Positions 1 to 4,438 of a stretch of 10,494 nucleotides of DNA are shown here, one piece after another. The stretch lies in NCBI GenBank assembly GCA_030589225.1, contig JAUUWD010000023.1, positions 1-10,494 on the forward strand, in the 5' to 3' direction. The position numbers and the translations under genes are program-made. The notes under the pieces were generated by a model. That model searched no databases. It had not been told where the DNA came from and was given only the letters and a program-made list of their open reading frames with translations. The stretch is from Desulfobacteraceae bacterium. Lineage in GTDB: Bacteria; Desulfobacterota; DSM-4660; Desulfatiglandales; Desulfatiglandaceae. The first letter of the stretch is position 1. Each line of letters opens with the position of its first letter.

Positions 1-184
1 CCTGGATCTTTGCCACATCCTCTGGCGAGCAATGATCAAAATGATCGTGGGTGATGAGGATCAAATCGGCCCTTGGGCCACCTTCAATCTGAAAGGGATC
101 GAAATAAATCGTCTTTTGTGTATCAATTCGAAACCCGTCATGGCCGAGCCAGTTTATTTTTTTTGAAAATTCCTCGACTGTCAT
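1..184 (-). CDS. MBL-fold metal-dependent hydrolase, N-terminal part (cut by window edge)
   Basis: The reading frame starts at ATG 184-182 and runs off the left edge after 61 codons without a stop. A very strong ribosome binding site, AGGAGGTGG at 198-190, lies 5 nt upstream and fixes the start. Seen in the protein: an opening strand region with NWLGHDGFRI, then YFDPFQIEG, then LILITHDHFDHCSPED, in which H46, H48, D50 and H51 form the metal-binding HxHxDH motif of the metallo-beta-lactamase fold. The WLGH...DP...THDHFDH layout is that of the UlaG-like / UPF0173-like branch of small cytoplasmic hydrolases, most of which have no known substrate. No signal peptide is seen. It is separated from cooT, on the same strand, by a repeat-rich 344-nt gap, so it probably has its own promoter. 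The fold is certain; the substrate cannot be told. Confidence 0.88.
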   Translation of the reverse strand, partial: MTVEEFSKKINWLGHDGFRIDTQKTIYFDPFQIEGGPRADLILITHDHFDHCSPEDVAKIQ

Positions 185-243
185 TTGTACCACCTCCTGT
201 TTCTGGATGTCTTCATACGCGAAGATCTAATTTTTTGTGCCAA

Positions 244-257
244 GTTTTTGTAAAAAC
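244..257. repeat. Short inverted repeat upstream of the MBL hydrolase gene
   Basis: GTTTTT and AAAAAC arms of 6 nt surround a 2-nt centre. It lies about 60 nt upstream of the MBL-hydrolase start. It could be a small operator or chance AT-rich symmetry. Nothing else supports a role. Confidence 0.3.
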
Positions 258-287
258 AAATGATTCCAGTAGGTTAGAGCGTGATTT

Positions 288-390
288 CGTAACTTCTCAA
301 TAAGTTCGGGTTGTATTAAGAAAATCCCCCTCAATCCCCCTTTGCAAAAGGGGGAAGGTTAGGAATGCCCAGACTTATTGAGATGTTACG
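288..390. repeat. MITE-like element with 23-bp terminal inverted repeats
   Basis: The left end (288-310, beginning CGTAACTTCTCAATAAG) and the reverse complement of the right end (368-390, beginning CGTAACATCTCAATAAG) agree at 20 of 23 positions. Between them lies a strong hairpin, TCCCCCTTT at 335-343 with AAAGGGGGA at 347-355, preceded by a second CCCCCT tract. The element is 103 bp long and has no coding capacity. Small elements with terminal inverted repeats and an inner hairpin are typical of MITEs or REP-like sequences moved by a transposase encoded elsewhere. A third copy of the end sequence lies at 4269-4291. No clear target-site duplication could be identified by eye. Confidence 0.6.
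335..355. repeat. Hairpin inside the MITE-like element
   Basis: Perfect 9-bp arms TCCCCCTTT and AAAGGGGGA enclose the 3-nt loop GCA. There is no T-run on either side, so it is not a convincing intrinsic terminator. The C-run / G-run pattern is typical of dispersed intergenic repeats in deltaproteobacterial genomes; this is from general memory and was not searched. Confidence 0.6.
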
Positions 391-394
391 TGAT

Positions 395-412
395 GTCCCG
401 CCCGGGCGGGAC
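395..412. repeat. Perfect 18-bp GC palindrome
   Basis: GTCCCGCCCGGGCGGGAC reads the same on both strands. It lies 5 nt beyond the right end of the MITE-like element. It has no loop and no following T-run, so it is not a normal terminator. It is much more GC-rich than its surroundings. Confidence 0.6.
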
Positions 413-448
413 TGGTCTCCGGATACTTATTTGTAGCGAAGCGAAAAT

Positions 449-463
449 CCCGTCTTAAGCGGG
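449..463. repeat. CCCG...CGGG intergenic repeat, copy 1
   Basis: CCCGTCTTAAGCGGG; on the minus strand it reads CCCGCTTAAGACGGG followed by ATTTTCG. A near-copy (CCCGCTAAAGACGGG followed by ATCTTCG) lies at 4361-4375 on the plus strand. The 10-mer AGCGAAGCGA next to it (435-444) also recurs at 4420-4429. On the minus strand, the CCCG/CGGG stem followed by ATTTT lies about 65-80 nt after the cooT stop and could act as a weak terminator, but the stem is only 4 bp of good pairing. Confidence 0.5.
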
Positions 464-500
464 CATGAAAAAAGGAATGGTTTTTGTAAATACACCCAAC

Positions 501-528
501 ATCGAGTATCCAGCATTCAGTATCAGAT
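501..528. repeat. Degenerate heptad tandem repeat
   Basis: Four consecutive 7-nt units can be read: ATCGAGT, ATCCAGC, ATTCAGT and ATCAGAT. They end directly before the cooT stop codon at 529. A related run lies at 4378-4396, where 14 of 19 positions match 500-518. Function is unknown. Confidence 0.5.
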
Positions 529-723
529 TTATAAAGGCTCCAGAATAATTTTGTGGTCCACCAGAGAAAGGGTCTTTACTCTTGCCTCCACTATCTCCTC
601 CTCCCCGAACATACTGATAAGTTTGACGTGGCCATCCATATTCTCCAAAACATCAACACTCTCAAGGAGGAGTTCTTCCTTGCCATCTTTCAAAATATAC
701 GCAGTTGATTCACACATTTTCAT
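529..723 (-). CDS. cooT: CooT family nickel-binding protein
   Basis: A 62-64-residue protein with the full-length pattern of the CooT family (PF10133): MCESTAYILKDGKEE at the N-terminus, then GHVKLISMFGEEEIVEARVK and a LVDHKIILE ending. CooT of Rhodospirillum rubrum is a small homodimer that binds nickel through Cys2 and helps mature CO dehydrogenase. Two ATGs are possible: 723, giving MKMCES, and 717, giving MCES. The RBS AAGGAG (733-728) is 4 nt from the first and 10 nt from the second. I favour 717, because the family places the nickel-binding cysteine at position 2. The gene overlaps the end of the upstream DUF3842 gene (stop at 710), so the two are probably translationally coupled. No CO dehydrogenase gene is in the window, so the nickel client is inferred. 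Identity is well supported; start choice is moderate. Confidence 0.88.
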   Translation of the reverse strand: MKMCESTAYILKDGKEELLLESVDVLENMDGHVKLISMFGEEEIVEARVKTLSLVDHKIILEPL

Positions 724-1126
724 TCATCTCCTTTATAATATCTACGACCTGACTTACAAGATGTGGCAAGGGCTCTCTGGAAATACCCACAAACCTGACC
801 TTTTCCTGTGTCAGAGGGATCAAAATTTTTGTAGCCTCACTCGAACTGACCGCTGAGGCCATTGCCGGTGTCACTTCTCCCATCATTGAGTTTGCCATTA
901 AAATAGCCAAAGGGCCGACGATCACATCCACACTATGACTGGTCTGCACTATAGCGTTCTCCCCCGTACCTCCCTTGTTGGCCCCGGCCTTCATCATTCT
1001 CGAAGTCGCGATGGAATTCGTTCCCAGCGCCACTATCATCAAATCGTTACCCACTGATTCCCTGAGCCCCTTGATGATCGTGCCTCCAATCCCGCCACCC
1101 TGTCCATCCATTACCATCAGTTTCAC
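710..1126 (-). CDS. DUF3842 family protein
   Basis: A 138-residue protein that matches the DUF3842 family (PF12953) along its length. It has MDGQGGGIGG near the start (residues 6-15, a glycine-rich nucleotide-binding-like loop after a beta strand), IVALGTNSIATSRMMKAGA (residues 31-49), GGTGENAIV, DVIVGPLAILMANSMMGE and MASAVSSSEATKILIPL. The biochemical role of the family is unknown; the fold looks Rossmann-like from the loop and the beta-alpha spacing. The start is GTG 1126-1124, with AGGGTGAT upstream; an ATG 8 nt upstream is in another frame and stops at once. Its 3' end overlaps cooT, which suggests a shared job, perhaps in nickel or metal-enzyme metabolism. That link is inference. Confidence 0.85.
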   Translation of the reverse strand: MKLMVMDGQGGGIGGTIIKGLRESVGNDLMIVALGTNSIATSRMMKAGANKGGTGENAIVQTSHSVDVIVGPLAILMANSMMGEVTPAMASAVSSSEATKILIPLTQEKVRFVGISREPLPHLVSQVVDIIKEMNENV

Positions 1127-1148
1127 AGCATCACCCTAAAAAATTTTA

Positions 1149-1177
1149 TTGCATACCTGCTCAGATAGGAATAACTT
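1149..1177 (+). promoter_or_regulatory. Possible sigma70-type promoter for plsY
   Basis: TTGCAT (1149-1154) and TAACTT (1172-1177) are 17 nt apart, 42 nt upstream of the plsY start, in the short divergent gap between plsY and the DUF3842 gene. The -35 is fair and the -10 is poor, so this is only a candidate. Confidence 0.22.
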
Positions 1178-1218
1178 AATAATCCAACAAAAACAAACAG
1201 ATGACAAGAGAATTATAG

Positions 1219-1875
1219 ATGATATATCAATGCGTTATATTTATTGTGACTGCCTACCTTCTTGGCTCTATTCCATTTGGAAAACTCATTGCCAAACGAG
1301 TGGCCCGCATCAACATCACACAGCGGGGCAGCGGAAACATCGGGGCTACCAATGTTGCAAGGGAACTCGGCATCACCTGGGGTCTCGTCACCCTGCTTCT
1401 TGATATGCTTAAAGGCTTTTTACCAGTATTTCTCTATGCCCATTATATTTTGCAAGCGGGAATTGAATTTGAAACATGCCTTTCTGCCATAGGCCTCTCC
1501 GCTCTTTTGGGCCACCAATTTTCCATCTTTATGAGGTTCCGTGGAGGGAAAGGCGTCGCCACGGCTATCGGCATTTATCTCGTAATATCCCCATTAGCCT
1601 GTCTAATCGCTGTCATTGTTTTTATCTTAACAGTCTATAAGTGGGATTTCGTCTCCCTGGGATCCATGCTTGCAGCAATTGTCATGCCCGGCTTATTGGC
1701 GCTTTTTGGTAAATCACAGCCCTTTGTAACAACCTCAATTATTGTGGCTGCGCTTATCTGTTTCAAACACAAGGGCAACATTAAAAGGCTGGTCAAAGGG
1801 AAAGAACGGAAATGGAGAGGTGAGATAAATCAACCAAACAGATCAAGGAGCCGTTCCAACTCCTCGTCTGAGTAA
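1219..1875 (+). CDS. plsY: Glycerol-3-phosphate acyltransferase PlsY (acyl-phosphate dependent)
   Basis: PlsY is an inner-membrane enzyme that moves an acyl group from acyl-phosphate to glycerol-3-phosphate, giving lysophosphatidate, the first step of phospholipid synthesis in bacteria that use the PlsX/PlsY route. The diagnostic motifs are present: GSIPFG (16-21), RGSGNIGATNVAR (36-48), GHQFSIFMRFRGGKGVAT (98-115), and HKGNIKRL near the C-terminus. Several hydrophobic membrane segments lie at about 3-20, 54-75, 88-100, 113-140 and 150-182. The 218-residue length is slightly more than the usual ~200. The extra is a hydrophilic Arg/Ser/Asn tail of about 20 residues that reads antisense through the last codons of parB. 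ATG 1219 is the first start after an in-frame stop; its RBS (AAGAG) is weak. It is the only plus-strand gene and converges on parB. Confidence 0.95.
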   Translation: MIYQCVIFIVTAYLLGSIPFGKLIAKRVARINITQRGSGNIGATNVARELGITWGLVTLLLDMLKGFLPVFLYAHYILQAGIEFETCLSAIGLSALLGHQFSIFMRFRGGKGVATAIGIYLVISPLACLIAVIVFILTVYKWDFVSLGSMLAAIVMPGLLALFGKSQPFVTTSIIVAALICFKHKGNIKRLVKGKERKWRGEINQPNRSRSRSNSSSE

Positions 1876-2675
1876 AAGTAAACCACAATGCGGCCTTCTC
1901 GCCCCTTCTTCTTGATTTCCACTTTGGTCCCGAGCGACAGCTTAAGTTTGTCTGCCAGGGATTGAACATAGTAATCGAGCTCAGATTGCTTGTTTTTTAA
2001 ATTCCTTGGCCCCCTCCTTTTTTTTGCTAACGTCTCGGTCTGCCGCACCGAAAGGCCCTTTTTTATGACCGCATCCCTGAGGCCCTTTTGCTCTTCAGGG
2101 TCCCCGATCCCTACCAGTACGCGTGCATGGCCCATGCTCAACCGGCCGTCGATCAGATCTTTTTGGATAGAAAGGGGCAGGTTGAGGAGCCTTAAAAGGT
2201 TTGCGATCGAAGACCTGTCCTTCCCCAGCCTTTTGGCCAGGGAATCCTGGGTGATTTCCGCCTCCTCCAGTAGCCGCTTATAGGCGAGGGCCTCTTCAAC
2301 CGCATTCAGGTCCTTTCTATGAATATTCTCAATTAAGGCCAACTCCAAAGACTCGTATGGTGCTACCTCGCGCACCACAACAGGAACACGCTCAAGCCCT
2401 GCCTTTTGCGCTGCTCGCCACCTCCGTTCTCCAGCAATAAGCTGATACCCGGTTTCAGTTCTGCTAACCAGTAATGGAGTAATAATCCCCTTTTCCCGAA
2501 CAGAATTCACCATGCCTTCCAAATCGGATTCAGATATATCCTGCCTGGGCTGGTAAGGATTTGCTTCTATCGCCTCAACAGGGCACTTGAAGAACTCTTC
2601 TTCCCCATCCTCCAGCCCATCAGCTTCAGGAATCAGCGCCGACAAGCCTTTTCCAAGGGCCTTTCTCTTTGTCAT
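1830..2675 (-). CDS. parB: Chromosome partitioning protein ParB (Spo0J/Noc-type CTPase clamp)
   Basis: ParB binds parS, uses CTP to close into a sliding DNA clamp, and works with ParA to segregate the origin. At 281 residues it has a normal chromosomal ParB length. Domains in order: an N-terminal peptide KRKALGKGLSALIP (3-16), which in this family contacts and stimulates ParA; the CTP-binding region with IEANPYQPR (36-44) and the arginine box GERRWRAA (82-89); ENIHRKDLNAVEEA (116-129); a helix-turn-helix at about 141-165 (ITQDSLAKRLGKDRSSIANL) that reads parS; and a C-terminal dimerization domain ending RLLDLFG. ATG 2675-2673 directly follows the parA stop (TAAATG, no gap), and its RBS AAGGA (2689-2685) lies inside the last parA codons, so the pair is translationally coupled. 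Its last 46 nt overlap plsY on the other strand. Confidence 0.97.
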   Translation of the reverse strand: MTKRKALGKGLSALIPEADGLEDGEEEFFKCPVEAIEANPYQPRQDISESDLEGMVNSVREKGIITPLLVSRTETGYQLIAGERRWRAAQKAGLERVPVVVREVAPYESLELALIENIHRKDLNAVEEALAYKRLLEEAEITQDSLAKRLGKDRSSIANLLRLLNLPLSIQKDLIDGRLSMGHARVLVGIGDPEEQKGLRDAVIKKGLSVRQTETLAKKRRGPRNLKNKQSELDYYVQSLADKLKLSLGTKVEIKKKGREGRIVVYFYSDEELERLLDLFG

Positions 2676-3443
2676 TTATTCTATTCCTTTTTCAACTAAC
2701 TCCCTGGCCAACGCCAGGTATTGTTGGGCACCTTTACAGCCTATATCATAAAGAAGAACAGGTTTCCCATGGCTCGGGGCCTCACTTAAGCGCACATTGC
2801 GCGGAATTACTGTCTTAAAAACGCTTGCCTTGAAGTGTGCCCGAATCTCATCTGCTACCTGCTGTGAAAGGCTGTTGCGTTTATCATACATTGTCAGCAG
2901 AATCCCGGCCAGCCTAAGGGTTGGATTCAATTTCCTCTTAACCGCTTTAAGCGTATTTAATAGCTGGGACAATCCCTCTAAAGCATAATATTCACATTGG
3001 AGGGGAACCATCACCAAATCCGCTGCTGCCAGTGCATTCACGGTTAAAAAACCTAAGGAAGGTGGGCAATCCAAAAAAATATAGTCGTATTTTTCTCTAA
3101 GCTTTGAGAGCCCTTTTCGTAGACGAAACTCCTTGTTCTCTACGGAGACCATCTCAACTTCTGCACCTACTAAATTTTTTGTGGCCCCTATTAAATGCAA
3201 GTGGGGAAGGTCAGTTTTAGTGATCACTTCTTCCCAAGTGACTGTATCTAACATGAAATCATAAACACCCTTGTTCAGGGCAGATTTGTCAAATCCGAGT
3301 CCGGTCGTCGCATTACCCTGCGGATCGCAATCAATCAACAAGCAAGATCTTTTCGCGGCTGCAAGTGAAGCAGAAAGATTTACGGCTGTGGTTGTTTTTC
3401 CCACACCACCTTTCTGATTTGAGATAGAGATGACGTGTCCCAT
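2676..3443 (-). CDS. parA: Chromosome partitioning ATPase ParA/Soj
   Basis: ParA is a DNA-binding ATPase that forms a gradient on the nucleoid and pulls ParB-parS complexes apart. The 255-residue length is that of the small Soj-type proteins, which lack an N-terminal HTH. The deviant Walker A KGGVGKTT is at 11-18, with the signature Lys11 and Lys16; A' is LLIDCDPQGNATTG (35-48, Asp40); Walker B is YIFLDCPPSLGF (121-132, Asp125). Further family blocks are VMVPLQCEYYALEGL and VIPRNVRLSEAPSHGKP. The start at ATG 3443 gives the usual MGHVISISNQKGG opening. It lies directly before parB and has the only parS of the window about 200 nt upstream, the usual origin-proximal arrangement. Its RBS is weak (AGGA well upstream). 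Confidence 0.97.
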   Translation of the reverse strand: MGHVISISNQKGGVGKTTTAVNLSASLAAAKRSCLLIDCDPQGNATTGLGFDKSALNKGVYDFMLDTVTWEEVITKTDLPHLHLIGATKNLVGAEVEMVSVENKEFRLRKGLSKLREKYDYIFLDCPPSLGFLTVNALAAADLVMVPLQCEYYALEGLSQLLNTLKAVKRKLNPTLRLAGILLTMYDKRNSLSQQVADEIRAHFKASVFKTVIPRNVRLSEAPSHGKPVLLYDIGCKGAQQYLALARELVEKGIE

Positions 3444-3496
3444 AATGTCAGATTTGTCCTAAACGGTGCGCTTGATGCAAATAGGTTGAAGCCCCT

Positions 3497-3562
3497 ATGC
3501 TTAAGTCAACTAACTGAAATTAATGAAATTTATTGGGTATGGGTTTTATCTCATGCTTAAGT
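3497..3562. repeat. Two direct repeats ATGCTTAAGT upstream of parA
   Basis: ATGCTTAAGT occurs at 3497-3506 and again at 3553-3562, 56 bp apart, each with the CTTAAG palindrome at its core. Both lie in the gap between parS and parA, where the parA promoter must be. They could be binding sites for a regulator. On the minus strand the proximal copy overlaps a TTGACT that could be a -35 box, but a good -10 was not found. Confidence 0.35.
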
Positions 3563-3571
3563 AGAAGAGTT

Positions 3572-3601
3572 TAGCCCGTTACCCCCCGTTACACCGGGCT
3601 A
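3572..3601. repeat. Inverted repeat TAGCCCG/CGGGCTA upstream of parA
   Basis: Arms of 7 bp at 3572-3578 and 3595-3601 enclose a 16-nt loop. The stretch also holds a direct repeat, CCCGTTAC (3575-3582) followed by CCGTTACA (3586-3593). No T-run follows on either strand, so it is not a normal terminator. It lies between parS and parA. Confidence 0.4.
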
Positions 3602-3610
3602 TGTTGATAA
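3602..3610 (-). promoter_or_regulatory. DnaA-box-like sequence (single, one mismatch)
   Basis: On the minus strand this reads TTATCAACA, one change from the DnaA box TTATCCACA. It lies 33 nt from parS, in a near-origin context. A single imperfect box is not an origin and may be chance. Confidence 0.25.
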
Positions 3611-3642
3611 CACAATCAGTTGACATTGAAAAGCCAAAACAA

Positions 3643-3658
3643 TGTTTCACGTGAAACA
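3643..3658. promoter_or_regulatory. parS: parS centromere site
   Basis: TGTTTCACGTGAAACA is a perfect 16-bp palindrome and an exact match to the bacterial parS consensus bound by the ParB helix-turn-helix. The symmetry extends 3 bp further on each side to 3640-3661, 22 bp in all. It is the only parS seen in the window and lies between the 60-residue gene and parA, about 200 bp from the parA start and about 970 bp from the parB start. ParB loads here as a CTP-dependent clamp and spreads into neighbouring DNA. Confidence 0.97.
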
Positions 3659-3674
3659 TTGCCCTGGCCACCTT

Positions 3675-3857
3675 TCAATCCGAACCTTCTTCATAAAAAG
3701 ACCGGAGAAAATTTTCTTCCTTTGGGGATAAAGTGAATCGAAGTGAAGCGTCCTGGATAAGTCTGTAAATTGGCCTTTTTTCATCCTCTTTTAGGTTTTC
3801 GGAAATCCATTTTACGGCCTGTCGCATCTTCTCACCTTTTGGCTGTATAGTTGCCAT
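3675..3857 (-). CDS. Small uncharacterized protein between gyrA and parS
   Basis: A 60-residue soluble protein beginning MATIQPKGEKMRQAVKWISE and ending SPKEENFLRSFYEEGSD. It has a good RBS, AAGGAG (3870-3865), 7 nt before ATG 3857. It looks all-helical, with likely helices at about 8-22, 27-40 and 46-56, strongly charged, with no cysteine, no metal motif, no signal peptide and no membrane segment. The pattern KGEKMRQAVKWISE...IQDASLRFTLSPKEE.FL resembles small conserved hypothetical proteins that I recall from Desulfobacterota genomes; I cannot name a family. It lies on the same strand as gyrA and parA, with its stop about 15 nt from parS. I infer no function. Confidence 0.75.
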   Translation of the reverse strand: MATIQPKGEKMRQAVKWISENLKEDEKRPIYRLIQDASLRFTLSPKEENFLRSFYEEGSD

Positions 3858-3913
3858 CGCTCTTCTCCTTTGTTACTGCCTATATAAAAGGCTCACACCT
3901 AAAATCCGAAATA

Positions 3914-4215
3914 CCGGCAACTCTAATTATGGCTTTCATCTGGCAGGACCGCGGGGTCTCTTTTTAAAGGCCGCAAAAAACTGCTTCATTCTATTGAACG
4001 GCAGCGTAGCCTTGAAATTCGTTATAGGACAGACCCAACAGCCCCAAAGGAGAGTCTCCGTTGCAACTGACGCCTTCTCTGCCTGCTCGGAGCCTTTATT
4101 CAAAGCCACGGGGGCGTTCAACAAGCTGTGGAAGAATTTGTCTTGCGTCCTTTAAAAAGAGATCCCGCGATCCTGCATTAGCAAGGCCTAAGGGTCATAA
4201 TGAGAATTGCTGCCG
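3914..4215. repeat. Long imperfect inverted repeat in the gyrA downstream region
   Basis: Two arms of roughly 100 bp face each other around a centre near 4060. The best-kept block is 28 bp: 3943-3970 against the reverse complement of 4149-4176, 26 of 28 identical (GCAGGACCGCGGGGTC against GCAGGATCGCGGGATC, then TCTTTTTAAAGG in both). Pairing continues inward, with TTCAA/GGC/ACG/CGTTCAA blocks (about 3987-4012 against 4100-4125, 18 of 26), and outward, with CATAAT.AGA.TTG...CCG (3914-3932 against 4196-4215). No transposase motif is visible in any frame. It may be two inverted copies of a roughly 100-bp unit, a decayed mobile element, or a structured RNA. The 581-nt stretch 3858-4438 holds no credible gene besides this and the short repeats. 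Confidence 0.65.
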
Positions 4216-4268
4216 AAATACTATACAGCCATTGTCATTCGCTCAAGGTATTAATACGGTTGTGTGTG

Positions 4269-4291
4269 CCCGAACTTATTGAGCACTTACG
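4269..4291 (-). repeat. Third copy of the MITE-like element end
   Basis: Read on the minus strand this matches the left end of the 288-390 element at 21 of 23 positions (CGTAAGTGCTCAATAAG against CGTAACTTCTCAATAAG, then TTCGGG in both). No partner in the opposite orientation is visible nearby, so it is a solo end or a decayed copy. It lies about 50 bp outside the right arm of the long inverted repeat. Confidence 0.55.
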
Positions 4292-4360
4292 GTCATAATA
4301 CCCAATGTTTCGAAATCGCTTTGCCCTATGCAATATTTCCCATTATTCCATCTTTCCAGC

Positions 4361-4375
4361 CCCGCTAAAGACGGG
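4361..4375 (+). repeat. CCCG...CGGG intergenic repeat, copy 2
   Basis: CCCGCTAAAGACGGG followed by ATCTTCG. It differs at one position from the minus-strand reading of 449-463 within the 15-mer. It is followed directly by a heptad-like run (4378-4396), and the 10-mer AGCGAAGCGA recurs at 4420-4429, as beside copy 1. Confidence 0.5.
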
Positions 4376-4400
4376 ATCTTCGACATTCCAACATTCTCCC

Positions 4401-4413
4401 CGCTGTTTCAGCG
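4401..4413. repeat. Small hairpin just downstream of gyrA
   Basis: CGCTG and CAGCG arms of 5 bp surround TTT. It starts about 25 nt after the gyrA stop on the minus strand. No T-run follows on that strand, so it is a poor intrinsic terminator. No better gyrA terminator was seen. Confidence 0.3.
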
Positions 4414-4438
4414 AGGATGAGCGAAGCGAACTAACTTT

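Noticed and set aside
237-243. TTGGCAC on the minus strand as a sigma54 -24 element for the MBL hydrolase
   Set aside because: The required -12 GC element is absent at the correct spacing (ATTA is found instead of TTGC).
73-303. Plus-strand 76-residue frame opposite the MBL-hydrolase start
   Set aside because: It is antisense to the well-supported hydrolase N-terminus and runs into the MITE-like repeat. No RBS or recognisable motif.
301-528. CRISPR array
   Set aside because: The repeats are inverted or heptad-type with no regular spacer pattern, and no cas gene is near.
3444-3674. Chromosomal origin (oriC) in the parS gap
   Set aside because: Only one imperfect DnaA box is visible and there is no cluster of boxes or clear AT-rich unwinding element. 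The origin is more likely near dnaA beyond the right edge, but this cannot be seen.
3936-4282. Short open frames on both strands inside the long inverted repeat (62 and 73 residues)
   Set aside because: They lack good ribosome binding sites, have unlikely composition, overlap each other on opposite strands, and follow the repeat arms, so repeat structure explains them better than coding.
4361-4438. Intrinsic terminator after gyrA
   Set aside because: The hairpins here have only 4-5 bp stems and no T-run on the minus strand, so none meets the usual criteria.
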